NCBI GenBank assembly: GCA_964423985.1
Contig: CAYRGE010000014.1
Span: 1 to 14,494, forward strand
DNA from: CAYRGE01 sp964423985
GTDB taxonomy: Bacteria > Patescibacteriota > Minisyncoccia > Phycocordibacterales > CAYRGE01
Length of the DNA stretch: 14,494 nucleotides
Direction of reading: 5' to 3'
The translations under genes and the position numbers were made by a program. Below, piece by piece: positions 7,662-14,476 of this stretch; the first letter of the stretch is position 1; each line of letters opens with the position of its first letter. The notes under the pieces are model-generated. The model saw only the letters and a list, made by a program, of their open reading frames with translations, was not told the DNA's origin and ran no database searches.

Positions 7662-8273
7662 TTATTTTTTCTCGTTTTTAAATTCACCAACTATTACTCT
7701 TATGTCCGTAAAATTAGAAATAATTTTAAAAGGAGATCCCTTTTGAAGTTTTTCTTTTTCGTGAAATCCAAAGTCTACAGCTAATGTTTTGATTTTAACT
7801 TCATTAGCTTCTAAAATATCCCCCAGTGTATCGGTTACAAAAATACAATCTTCAGCTTTTAGGTTTGCTTCTTTTAATAAAATTCTGAATTTTGCAACTT
7901 TTGATATATGAGTTTCAACCCCATATATTTTTTGAAAGATATTTAAAAGCCCGTTATTTTCCATGTATTTATTTAAGTTTAGCTCAGTATTGGAAGAGTT
8001 TACAAATAATAAATATTTTTTACACAAAATATTCAACTCATCTTTAGTCCTTTGCTTGATTCTTAAATCTTGATAGTGTTTTTTCCAAGCTTCTTCAAAA
8101 TTTGTTTGTTGTTTGTTGGTGAATTTTTTAAAGTATTCCCTAGGGTTTCCATTAAAGACTTTTTCTTTGAGTTCATTTGGTGTTAAAATTTCAAGGGTGT
8201 CGCAATGTAGTTTATGTAGACACTCAAAGGTGTTGTGGAGTACGCCATCAAAATCAAAAATTATCGCTTTCAT
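7662..8273 (-). CDS. HAD-superfamily hydrolase (phosphatase-like)
   Basis: 203 aa with the HAD motifs in order: motif I DFDGV (nucleophile D7, acid/base D9), motif II FVNSSN (S93/S94), a motif III Lys (K125 or K128 in HISKVAKF) and motif IV FVTDTLGDILEA (D148, D152). Residues about 15-80 form a small helical cap, as in the phosphoglycolate phosphatase/beta-phosphoglucomutase branch. The substrate cannot be told; sugar phosphates or nucleotides are typical. The start ATG gives the standard MKAIIFDFDG opening. The first 19 bases of the coding region and 5 bases upstream form copy 2 of the 24-bp direct repeat. It is convergent with the ROK gene and divergent from tgt, and it carries the palindromic repeat downstream. 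It may be an acquired or rearranged module. Confidence 0.85.
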   Translation of the reverse strand: MKAIIFDFDGVLHNTFECLHKLHCDTLEILTPNELKEKVFNGNPREYFKKFTNKQQTNFEEAWKKHYQDLRIKQRTKDELNILCKKYLLFVNSSNTELNLNKYMENNGLLNIFQKIYGVETHISKVAKFRILLKEANLKAEDCIFVTDTLGDILEANEVKIKTLAVDFGFHEKEKLQKGSPFKIISNFTDIRVIVGEFKNEKK

Positions 8274-8278
8274 AATAA
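8255..8278. repeat. 24-bp direct repeat, copy 2 (5' end of the HAD gene)
   Basis: Identical to 7516-7539. On the minus strand it covers the HAD ATG and the first codons of MKAIIFDFDG, which belong naturally to a HAD gene. This suggests that copy 2 is ancestral and copy 1 derived. The distance between copies is 739 bp. Confidence 0.95.
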
Positions 8279-8338
8279 ATATTAGTGTTTAGGTGATTTG
8301 TTAAATCTTAATCTTAAGAAATCACAATCAAGACAAAC

Positions 8339-8367
8339 TTGCTATTTAGGTTATATTAACATATTAT
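8339..8367 (+). promoter_or_regulatory. Predicted sigma70-type promoter for tgt
   Basis: TTGCTA at 8339-8344, a 17-bp spacer, and TATTAT at 8362-8367 (four and five of six consensus matches). A start near 8374 would leave about 50 nt before the ATG at 8423. Prediction by eye. Confidence 0.4.
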
Positions 8368-8422
8368 TATTTTCTTAACTTGTGGCTTGTCTTCTTCTCA
8401 GATATTCTTGGTTTATGTAATT

Positions 8423-9664
8423 ATGACTAATTTTAATTTTTTAATTCAAAAAAAGATTCCAAATTCGCTTGGTCGTGCTGGAGTTCTTAAAACACAAAAC
8501 GGCGACATAGAAACACCAGCCTTCGTTTCTGTTGGTACAAAAGCAACAGTAAAGGCACTTTCACCAGAGCAAGTTGCATCGCTTGGTGCACAGGTTGTGC
8601 TTGCTAATACATATCATTTATATTTACAACCTGGTGATAGTGTGATTAAAAAAGCAGGTGGTTTGGGTAAGTTTATGAACTGGAACGGACCAACAATGAC
8701 CGACTCTGGTGGTTTTCAGGCTTTTTCCTTGGGAGAGGCATTTGGCTCAAGTGTTGGTAAAATAGCAAAAGAGAAAAATTCTAAAATAAAAACAGAGACA
8801 GAAGGCAAGATAGAAAATAAAACAAAAGCGAGTCTTGCAAAAATAAGCGAAGACGGCGTTACTTTCAAATCACATATTGATGGAAGCGAACATTTATTTA
8901 CTCCCGAAAAATCAATTGAAATACAACACAATATTGGGGCGGACATAATTTTTGCTTTTGACGAATGCACCTCACCGCAAGCTTCATATGAGTATCAAAA
9001 AGAAGCAATGAACAGGACACATCGTTGGGCTAATCGTAGTTTTGTTAGGCATAAAGAATTATTAAAAAAAAGAAAAACGACAGAAGAATACTGCTCGTTG
9101 TTTGGTATTGTGCAAGGCGGACGATACGAAGATTTGCGAAAAGAAAGCGCTCTTTTTATGGCTGAATTAGAAACAAAGACAGGAGGTTTTGATGGTTTTG
9201 GAATCGGTGGTTCTTTTGATAAAGAAGATATGAATACAGTAGTTGGTTGGGTAAACAAAATCTTGCCAGAAGAAAAACCACGACATCTTTTAGGAATAGG
9301 TGGACCACTCGATCTTTTTGGTGCTGTTGAAAACGGAAGCGATCTTTTTGATTGTGTAGCTCCCACACGAATAGGACGCAATGGAATGCTTTATACAAAT
9401 AAAGGGAAAATAAATATACTTAATGCAAGATTTAAAAATGACCACACTCCAATAGAAAAAAACTGCGATTGCTATACTTGTAAGAACTACACAAGAAGTT
9501 ATGTGACACATCTTTTCCGCGCAAAAGAGATGTTTGCAGCCACACTGGCGTCAATCCATAATTTATATTTTATTATAAATCTTGTAAAAAAAATGAGACA
9601 ATCAATAATAGAAAACCAGTTTAGTGAATACAAAAAATCATTTTTTGCTGAATACAAAGATTGA
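8423..9664 (+). CDS. tgt: tRNA-guanine transglycosylase (Tgt) with internal insertion
   Basis: 413 aa from ATG 8423. The frame is open upstream to a TTG at 8387, but the family N-terminus (short leader, then GRAGVLKTQNGDIETPAF) supports the ATG. Landmarks are TDSGGFQ (D94, base-binding/acid-base Asp), FGIVQGG, GIGG, FDCVAPTRIGRNG (nucleophile D310), and the zinc site C348, C350, C353, H379 with canonical spacing. Bacterial Tgt exchanges guanine-34 of GUN-anticodon tRNAs for preQ1 in queuosine synthesis. No other queuosine gene is in the window, so the base may be scavenged. Unusual: about 40 residues (105-144), rich in Lys and Glu, separate SLG from GVTF, where the E. coli enzyme has about 8. 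This explains the length above the usual 370-380. The insertion is in frame and low in complexity. Confidence 0.95.
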   Translation: MTNFNFLIQKKIPNSLGRAGVLKTQNGDIETPAFVSVGTKATVKALSPEQVASLGAQVVLANTYHLYLQPGDSVIKKAGGLGKFMNWNGPTMTDSGGFQAFSLGEAFGSSVGKIAKEKNSKIKTETEGKIENKTKASLAKISEDGVTFKSHIDGSEHLFTPEKSIEIQHNIGADIIFAFDECTSPQASYEYQKEAMNRTHRWANRSFVRHKELLKKRKTTEEYCSLFGIVQGGRYEDLRKESALFMAELETKTGGFDGFGIGGSFDKEDMNTVVGWVNKILPEEKPRHLLGIGGPLDLFGAVENGSDLFDCVAPTRIGRNGMLYTNKGKINILNARFKNDHTPIEKNCDCYTCKNYTRSYVTHLFRAKEMFAATLASIHNLYFIINLVKKMRQSIIENQFSEYKKSFFAEYKD

Positions 9665-9790
9665 TTATTTTAAAATTTTTAATGCAATAAATAAGGTTTG
9701 TGAAATTTACAAAAGAGAGACTTGTTTTTCTTTTTACATTAATCCTTGAACTTGGGAGGCTGTGGTTTGTGTAAATCGTTATTTTTCGGT

Positions 9791-9813
9791 AATATAAATA
9801 GAAATATAAATAG
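9791..9813. repeat. Short tandem repeat upstream of the TPR gene
   Basis: AATATAAATAG followed directly by AAATATAAATAG, ending 11 bp before the TPR start codon. It may simply be AT-rich leader sequence. The rest of the 160-bp gap 9665-9824 shows nothing identifiable. Confidence 0.5.
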
Positions 9814-9824
9814 AAAATAAAAAT

Positions 9825-10565
9825 ATGAAAGATAATCGCACATATTTAATTATTACATTACTCACGGTTACACTAGTGATATTTTTATATATTGGTTCAA
9901 CAAATAAAAAACCTGAAAACATAAAAACAGAAGACCAAAGTATTTTACCAAAAACAAACTTAATAAGCGGAAGTAAAGAAGACGAAAACAAGCAAAACGA
10001 AAACATAAATAAAGAAACCACAGTTGTGTTTAATGAATACGATATTGATGTGGTTACTACTAAAAACGAGAATAATGCAAGTAGCTTGCCACCACACCCA
10101 TTGCTTGAATATCCGAAATCATTTCCTAATTCAATTCCACCAGAGGCTATAGAAATTCTAAAAAATAAAATCAAGGAGTCCATAGACATACTTAGAAGTG
10201 ACCCTGCTAATTTTTCTGCATGGAATCAACTCGGTTTGCAAAAAAAAGCGATTGAAGATTATATTGGAGCAGAGCAAGCATGGGAATATGCTGGATTGCT
10301 TCAACCTCAAAACAGTATCTCATTCAATAATCTAGGAGTTTTATACGCATATTATTTGCATGATAATAAAAAAGCTGAAGAGAACTTTTTAAAAGCAATT
10401 GAAAACAATCCCAGCGAAATAAGTCTTTATTTTAGGATTACCGATTTTTATAACAATGTATTAAGAGACAAAGAGAAAGCAATAGAAGTTATTCAGAGCG
10501 GCATAAAAGAAAATCCAAAATCACAAAAACTTAAAGACTTATTGGCTGCCGTTAAGTCGTCCTAG
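9825..10565 (+). CDS. Membrane-anchored tetratricopeptide (TPR) protein
   Basis: 246 aa. A charged N-terminus (MKDNR) precedes one hydrophobic helix at about residues 7-23, placing the rest outside the membrane. A Lys/Glu/Asn-rich disordered linker runs to about residue 85. From about 126 to the end are three TPR-like helical hairpins: SAWNQLGLQKKAIEDYIGAE, then SFNNLGVLYAYYLHDNKKAE, then the segment ending KEKAIEVIQSGIKENP. TPRs mediate protein contacts; the partner is unknown. Similar anchor-linker-TPR proteins are common in small-genome bacteria and often sit near envelope functions. ATG 9825 is chosen because it opens the anchor directly. No Shine-Dalgarno is seen. Confidence 0.8.
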   Translation: MKDNRTYLIITLLTVTLVIFLYIGSTNKKPENIKTEDQSILPKTNLISGSKEDENKQNENINKETTVVFNEYDIDVVTTKNENNASSLPPHPLLEYPKSFPNSIPPEAIEILKNKIKESIDILRSDPANFSAWNQLGLQKKAIEDYIGAEQAWEYAGLLQPQNSISFNNLGVLYAYYLHDNKKAEENFLKAIENNPSEISLYFRITDFYNNVLRDKEKAIEVIQSGIKENPKSQKLKDLLAAVKSS

Positions 10566-10634
10566 GTTTATGTTTTTTTATCTAATATCTGTGTGTTTAT
10601 TCAAGCAGTTTCGCTGTTGTAATTTCAATTAAAA

Positions 10635-10784
10635 ATGAAAAAACTTTTTAATAAAAATTTTTTTAAATTTACTTTTGGATTTGCTGTGATTATTTTACTT
10701 GCAATAGCTAGTATTTTTCTTGTTACATATTTTGAAATAAAAACAACACAAGAGCAAAAAGAGATTACTATGGTGCAAAACTAA
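10635..10784 (+). CDS. Small single-helix membrane protein, possibly truncated by a frame break
   Basis: 49 aa: a basic N-terminus (MKKLFNKN), a hydrophobic helix at about residues 11-31, and a short charged tail ending TMVQN. I recognise no family. Removing one base near 10782 would continue the frame as KHPARLVQYLEKNTIEKLEQ, a helix-forming sequence in the same style, to about 10887. The small ORF may therefore be the 5' part of a longer, broken gene. The tail runs directly toward the frame-disrupted pyrE, so this block looks degraded or error-prone. Confidence 0.5.
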   Translation: MKKLFNKNFFKFTFGFAVIILLAIASIFLVTYFEIKTTQEQKEITMVQN

Positions 10785-10893
10785 ACACCCTGCGCGGTTA
10801 GTTCAATATTTAGAGAAAAACACAATTGAAAAATTAGAGCAACTTTTAGGGGGGTGGTGGAAAAAGAAAATATTGTTGAATAAATAAAAAAAC

Positions 10894-11418
10894 ATGAATC
10901 ATATTGAATTAGCAAAAAAAGATTTATCAAACATCTCATTTAATAGGTAAGTTCACAGGGCGTTCAGGTGTAGAATTAAATGAGTATTTTGATAAGTATC
11001 TCTTTGAGGCAAACCCAGAAATACTTGATGCAGTGTGTGGTGAAATGAATGATATGATTCCTGGTGGAATTTCTGCCTTGGCTGGTCTTGAAATGGGAGG
11101 AATACCAATTGCAACCCTTCTTTCGCAAAAATCAAATTACCAACACTTTTCATTAGAAAAAAAGCCAAAGAACATGGTACATGCAAGTTAGTAGAAGGCG
11201 GTGAAGTGAAAAATAAAAGACTGCTTATTATTGAGGATGTTGTTACTTCTGGAGGTCAAATTATTTTATCTGCTAATGACTTGCGTAGTCTTGGAGCCAA
11301 AGTTGAACATGCGATATGTGTTATTGACAGGGAATCTGGCGGAAAAGAAAAGTTGGCGAAAGAAGGGATTAAGTTATACTCACTATTCACCATATCGGAA
11401 CTTAAAAAATCGGCATAA
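10894..11418 (+). pseudogene. pyrE: Orotate phosphoribosyltransferase (pyrE), frame disrupted twice
   Basis: Translation begins MNHIELAKK at ATG 10894 and meets a stop 9 codons later unless one A is removed from the A7 run at 10914-10920. The frame then gives IYQTSHLIGKFTGRSG... through IPGGISALAGLEMGGIPIA to LLSQK. One extra T near 11135-11140 is needed to read LPTLFIRKKAKEHGT. The original frame then runs to TAA at 11416-11418 and contains the PRPP-binding loop LLIIEDVVTSGG. The reconstructed protein is about 174 aa. PyrE joins orotate and PRPP to form OMP in pyrimidine synthesis; RKKAKEHGT is the family's mobile catalytic loop. Both indels lie in or beside homopolymers, so a sequencing error, a recent pseudogene, or transcript slippage are all possible. 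The part from 11206 can be read alone but lacks the substrate loop. Confidence 0.8.
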
Positions 11419-11523
11419 ACTAAGCATTGACAGTAAGAACACCACACAACAATAAATAACTGGTTCACTGATTTTGTTTCGTTCCACTACAAACAATATC
11501 ACGCTCTGTAAAGTGGGCAAAAA

Positions 11524-11739
11524 GTGTTAAAACAAAATAAGGTTAGGATATCCACAGCGGAGCAACGCATAACTATTGCCATACAACTTCCACCCAAAGT
11601 TCCCTCCGTTATTGTCATGAGAAACCCTTGCATAGCGTGGTGTTATGTAAAATTTTTAAAAATCCTAGAAAAGGAAGGCTGTCTCGACAAACTTACATCA
11701 AATAACAAAAAGTATGAAGTTCAGGAAAAAATGCAGTAA
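11524..11739 (+). CDS. Doubtful short ORF, unknown
   Basis: 71 codons from GTG, no family recognised. The second half (FLKILEKEGCLDKL, then a Lys/Asn/Glu-rich tail) has an amino-acid makeup like the neighbours. The first half does not and is richer in Pro and Val. It might be the end of a decayed gene or a chance frame. No upstream RBS, no promoter seen. Confidence 0.2.
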   Translation: MLKQNKVRISTAEQRITIAIQLPPKVPSVIVMRNPCIAWCYVKFLKILEKEGCLDKLTSNNKKYEVQEKMQ

Positions 11740-11859
11740 TAATTTTAAAGGTTTGTACTTTTCTTTCACCCAAATTTCGCCTCCTTTTGTGTTTAAATTA
11801 AAAAAGCAATTTTAGCTGGTATTATTATCGGAGATCTGTTTGCTATTTTGTTAGTTCTA

Positions 11860-11887
11860 TTTAGTGCAATAATTTTAGTGCGATAAT
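11860..11887 (+). repeat. 14-bp tandem repeat upstream of the GerMN gene
   Basis: TTTAGTGCAATAAT (11860-11873) is followed directly by TTTAGTGCGATAAT (11874-11887), with one difference. Each unit holds a TGn-xATAAT sequence, like an extended -10 promoter; the second (TGCGATAAT) ends 15 bp before the ATG at 11903. The first ten bases of unit 2 also occur upstream of the ROK gene (6581-6590). Promoter function is inference. Confidence 0.5.
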
Positions 11888-11902
11888 CATTAATTTTATA
11901 CT

Positions 11903-12481
11903 ATGAAAAATCTTACAAAAAGACTTACCAATATAGTTTTAATTATGGTGCTTGTTGTTATGGTAGGGGGTTTTGTTTTGGTTAAAAAACATTCAGAAGT
12001 AGCTCAAGAAGTTGTACCAGATAATTACTCAGCCACATTTCCGTCAGATTCATTCATTACCCCTGTAAACGAGCTGGGCGTGGTGCCTGTTGATGAAAAC
12101 ATATCTATTAGAGTATACTTTCTTAATCCAAGAATAAAATCCATAAACTTGTGCAATGAAGTCGTGGCAATTATTAGGGTAATTCCAAAAACAGAAAAAG
12201 TTGCCACGATGGCCGTCAATGAACTTTTGAAAGGACTAACTAAAGAGGAGTTGTTGGTTGGTTATGTGAATAGTATTCCAACAGGGAGTAAGTTGAACTC
12301 ACTCACTATTGTAAATGGTGAAGCTCGTGCGGATTTTAACGCGATAACAGAATCTGGAGGAGGTTCTTGTAGTATGATGGCGCGTATTACTCAAATTGAA
12401 AAAACTCTACTTCAATTTCTTACAATCAAAACAGTAAGGCTTTCTATTGACGGGAGAACTGAAGACATCTTTCAGCCTTAA
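11903..12481 (+). CDS. Membrane-anchored GerMN-domain protein
   Basis: 192 aa. A basic N-terminus (MKNLTKR) and a hydrophobic helix at about residues 9-27 form an uncleaved anchor; no lipobox Cys is present. Residues about 85-190 match the GerMN domain: AVNELLKGLTKEE, YVNSIPTGSKLNSLTI, then ARADFN, GGGSC, and the closing VRLSIDGRTEDIFQP. The domain was first named from the spore-germination protein GerM and from LpqB-type lipoproteins. It is widespread in non-sporulating bacteria, where it is extracytoplasmic and of unclear role, probably linked to the cell wall. The window gives no sign of sporulation. It converges with the Sua5 gene and shares a hairpin terminator with it. Confidence 0.85.
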   Translation: MKNLTKRLTNIVLIMVLVVMVGGFVLVKKHSEVAQEVVPDNYSATFPSDSFITPVNELGVVPVDENISIRVYFLNPRIKSINLCNEVVAIIRVIPKTEKVATMAVNELLKGLTKEELLVGYVNSIPTGSKLNSLTIVNGEARADFNAITESGGGSCSMMARITQIEKTLLQFLTIKTVRLSIDGRTEDIFQP

Positions 12482-12532
12482 TTTTAAAAACGACATACAA
12501 AGATTTGTTTTTTATGTATGGTTTGTGTAGAT

Positions 12533-12558
12533 AAAAAGGTTAGTCATCACCTTTTTTT
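12533..12558. terminator. Bidirectional intrinsic terminator between GerMN and Sua5 genes
   Basis: AAAAAGGT (12533-12540) and ACCTTTTT (12549-12556) pair perfectly around an 8-base loop. Seven T follow on the plus strand, and an A-run gives a U-tract on the other strand. It serves two convergent genes and includes the stop codon and last codons of the Sua5 gene. A weaker hairpin with arms CATACA and TGTATG precedes it (about 12494-12520). Confidence 0.65.
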
Positions 12559-13560
12559 AGATGCTCTTTGTAGGCGATCTATTATTGCAGCACCAACTTC
12601 TTTTTCAGTGAAATTTTTTGATAGAATAATATCTACATTAAAATTATTAAAATTTCTTAATACAGAAAATAAATTTTTTGCAATAATCTTAGGGGTTTTT
12701 ATGGATCCAATTGATAGAACAACATAGGCTTCAGGGTAGTTATTTTTTAGTTCACTTGTGGTCATAACACCGATATTTTTGCCTTGTTTTTTATATTTTT
12801 TAATTAAATCGTTAATTTTATTTTTCTCTACTAACAATAAATCTGCTTTAGGGGCATAATGACGGTATTTCATTCCAGGGCTTTTAGGTGTTGTTTTTAC
12901 GGAGTTTCTTTGTTTTTTTTCTAATAGGCTGGGGTGTATTTGAACTTTTCCTATTTCTTTTTTTAAATCCGTAAAAGAAACATCGCCATATCTTAAAATC
13001 GTTGGAATTTCACTCGTTAAATCAAGCACCGTGGATTCAAGACCTATTTCGCAATCACCGCCATCTAAGATAAAAACTTTTTTACCAAAATCATCAAAAA
13101 CATGTTGTGCTGTTGTTGAGCTTGGGCTACCTGCTAGGTTTGCCGAAGGTGCTGCAATTGGAACACCTGACTTTCGTATCAAATCTAAGGCTGTTTTATT
13201 TTTTGGAATACGAATAGCTACAGTATTCCCATTAGCAACAACATTGTCTGGAATTAATTGATTTTTCAAAAAAACCAAAGTCAATGATCCAGGCCAAAAT
13301 TTTCTAGATAAAATATCCGCTATTTTGGGAATATGTTTTACAAGTTTTGGTAATTCAGAAACATCAGAAATGTGGACAATTAATGGATTACCTAGGGGGC
13401 GTTTTTTGATTACAAATATCTTGCTTACAGCTTTTTTATTCAGGGCGTTTGCTCCAAGTCCATACACAGTCTCTGTGGGAAAAGCAACAACACCACCATC
13501 TTTAATAATTTTTACCGCTTCGTCCATTGAGTTTTCTGTACATATTTTATTCTTGTGCAT
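12547..13560 (-). CDS. Threonylcarbamoyl-AMP synthase, Sua5/YrdC type with C-terminal Sua5 domain
   Basis: 337 aa from ATG 13560-13558. The frame stays open to a GTG at 13602, but that codon lies inside a long palindrome and near the predicted transcription start. ATG 13560 also gives the usual short lead to VVAFPTETVYGLG (24-36). Further landmarks: KKRPLGNPLIVH, AIRIP, PIAAPSANLAGSPSSTTA, LESTVLDL, RYGD, and the linker SPGMKYRHYAP that joins the YrdC and Sua5 domains. The enzyme makes threonylcarbamoyl-AMP from Thr, bicarbonate and ATP, the first step of the t6A37 modification of ANN-decoding tRNAs. The C-terminal domain (about 235-337) marks the longer Sua5 form rather than the single-domain YrdC/TsaC. 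The usual partners (TsaD, TsaB, TsaE) are not in the window. Confidence 0.92.
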   Translation of the reverse strand: MHKNKICTENSMDEAVKIIKDGGVVAFPTETVYGLGANALNKKAVSKIFVIKKRPLGNPLIVHISDVSELPKLVKHIPKIADILSRKFWPGSLTLVFLKNQLIPDNVVANGNTVAIRIPKNKTALDLIRKSGVPIAAPSANLAGSPSSTTAQHVFDDFGKKVFILDGGDCEIGLESTVLDLTSEIPTILRYGDVSFTDLKKEIGKVQIHPSLLEKKQRNSVKTTPKSPGMKYRHYAPKADLLLVEKNKINDLIKKYKKQGKNIGVMTTSELKNNYPEAYVVLSIGSIKTPKIIAKNLFSVLRNFNNFNVDIILSKNFTEKEVGAAIIDRLQRASKKR

Positions 13561-13570
13561 ATTGATGTGT

Positions 13571-13612
13571 ATTTCTATGTGTGGTTTATTGAAATAAAAC
13601 ACACATAGAAAT
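13571..13612. promoter_or_regulatory. 42-bp near-perfect palindrome at the Sua5 promoter
   Basis: Outer arms ATTTCTATGTGTG (13571-13583) and CACACATAGAAAT (13600-13612) are exactly complementary. Inside them, TTTATT and AATAAA also pair around a 2-bp centre. A single mismatched pair (13584/13599) separates the two. It overlaps the predicted -10 box (13610-13615) and ends 11 bp before the likely ATG (13560). It could be an operator for a dimeric or tetrameric repressor, or a strong 5'-leader hairpin limiting translation. Confidence 0.6.
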
Positions 13613-13638
13613 ATAGTACGCTAAAATTTTTATAACAA
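13610..13638 (-). promoter_or_regulatory. Predicted promoter of the Sua5-type gene
   Basis: On the minus strand, TTGTTA (13638-13633), a 17-bp spacer, then TATATT (13615-13610): four and five of six consensus matches. Transcription would start near 13603, inside the palindrome. Confidence 0.45.
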
Positions 13639-13771
13639 AATTAATAGCTAATTTATTAAAACTCCTCTTTTAAGTCAGTCCTTTTTCTATTTTCTGTTGC
13701 ACACACTTTTTTGTTTATTGCTCATTAAAACTAAAACCCCAACAAAGCTCCAATTTTCTGTATAAAAACGC

Positions 13772-13802
13772 AAAAAAATGAGCAACTTTTTTATTTACTC
13801 AT
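13772..13802 (-). terminator. Intrinsic terminator of the HD-domain gene, overlapping its stop
   Basis: On the minus strand ATGAGTAA (13802-13795) pairs with TTGCTCAT (13785-13778), counting one G-U pair, around a 9-base loop, followed by a run of T (13778-13772). The gene's TAA stop (13797-13795) lies inside the stem. Confidence 0.55.
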
Positions 13803-14476
13803 TGTGTTTAGATAAGTATTGCCGAGAAAAATTACCTACAATCTCGTCTTCTTGAACTAGTCTTTGTTGTAAATTTTCTTGTTTTGTAAAATCTAGCATT
13901 TCCTCTGCACTCTCTGTTAGCCATTTGTGTTTTTTTAGAAATGCAAGAGAGTGCTTATTCCAAGCCGCAACAGTCAAAGCAAGTTTATGTAGTTTAGCCT
14001 CGGTGTTTTTAATAAGCTCATTCTTTAAAGACTTAGTGCTCATTAAGTAATTCTTTGAACCCAGTAAACAAGTATCTGCATCCATTAAAACCCTTTCAAG
14101 TTTATTTTGTGGATTGGCGCTCCTGCTAGTACTCATTATTGTTTTTTTAACAATCTCAATATCTGTGTTGCTATAACAGTGCTTGTTGTTTTTCATATAA
14201 TTTTCTGCAAACTCAGCTCCAATTTTTTCGTTATCATTATATTTTTTAAGAAAACCAGTATCATGAAATAGTGCCGCTATTCCGACAAGAATTTGTTCTT
14301 CGTGTGAAAAATTTTCTTCCATGGCTAGTTTTATTGCCATAGGGTAAACAATCTTTTTTTGTATGAAACTTGTTATGATAAATTAACCTACTTGATAATC
14401 CATCTAGTAATTTATAGGCAACACACTCCGCGTCTTTTAGTTGAGTTCTAACTAATTCAGTTTTATTAATAACCAT
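13795..14476 (-). pseudogene. HD-domain phosphohydrolase, frame broken at an A7 tract
   Basis: Two overlapping frames form one protein. The first, from ATG 14476, gives MVINKTELVR... to LIYHNKFHTKK; the second continues IVYPMAIKLAMEENF... to TAA at 13797-13795. They join if one A is removed from the A7 run before GATTG (minus strand; plus 14354-14360). The joined protein is about 226 aa. It carries the HD signature: H34/H38 in YHNKFHT, HD at 71-72 in ALFHDTG, and a later Asp in MDADTC (132/134). Such proteins are metal-dependent phosphohydrolases acting on nucleotides or cyclic nucleotides; the substrate here is unknown. The 3' frame alone (from ATG 14340) still has HD but lacks the first metal-binding His. 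Sequencing error, real decay and transcript slippage cannot be told apart here. Confidence 0.75.

Larger units (their letters stand above)
11419..11902. other. Poorly coding stretch between pyrE and the GerMN gene
   Basis: About 480 bp without a recognisable gene. It contains a 71-codon GTG frame (11524-11739), a short hydrophobic frame without an ATG (11797-11886; KKAILAGIIIGDLFAILL), and a 14-bp tandem repeat at 11860-11887. The hydrophobic frame resembles a membrane helix cut off from its start, so gene decay is plausible. No RNA gene or terminator was recognised. Confidence 0.5.

Noticed and set aside
8387..8422. Tgt start at the TTG at 8387
   Set aside because: It adds 12 residues not seen in the family, and ATG 8423 gives a normal N-terminus with about 50 nt of leader from the predicted promoter.
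10912..10925. Programmed -1 ribosomal frameshift (A-AAA-AAG slippery site) in pyrE
   Set aside because: The slippery heptamer is present, but the correction needed is +1 and the gene needs a second change 220 bp on, so a dnaX-type -1 shift does not explain it.
13558..13602. Longer Sua5 N-terminus from the GTG at 13602
   Set aside because: The extra 14 residues are encoded by one arm and centre of the palindrome, start about where transcription is predicted to begin, and do not resemble the family N-terminus.
13718..13785. 9-bp inverted repeat TTGCTCATT / AATGAGCAA with a 50-base gap
   Set aside because: The right arm is better explained as part of the HD-gene terminator stem; the long gap makes the other pairing less likely.
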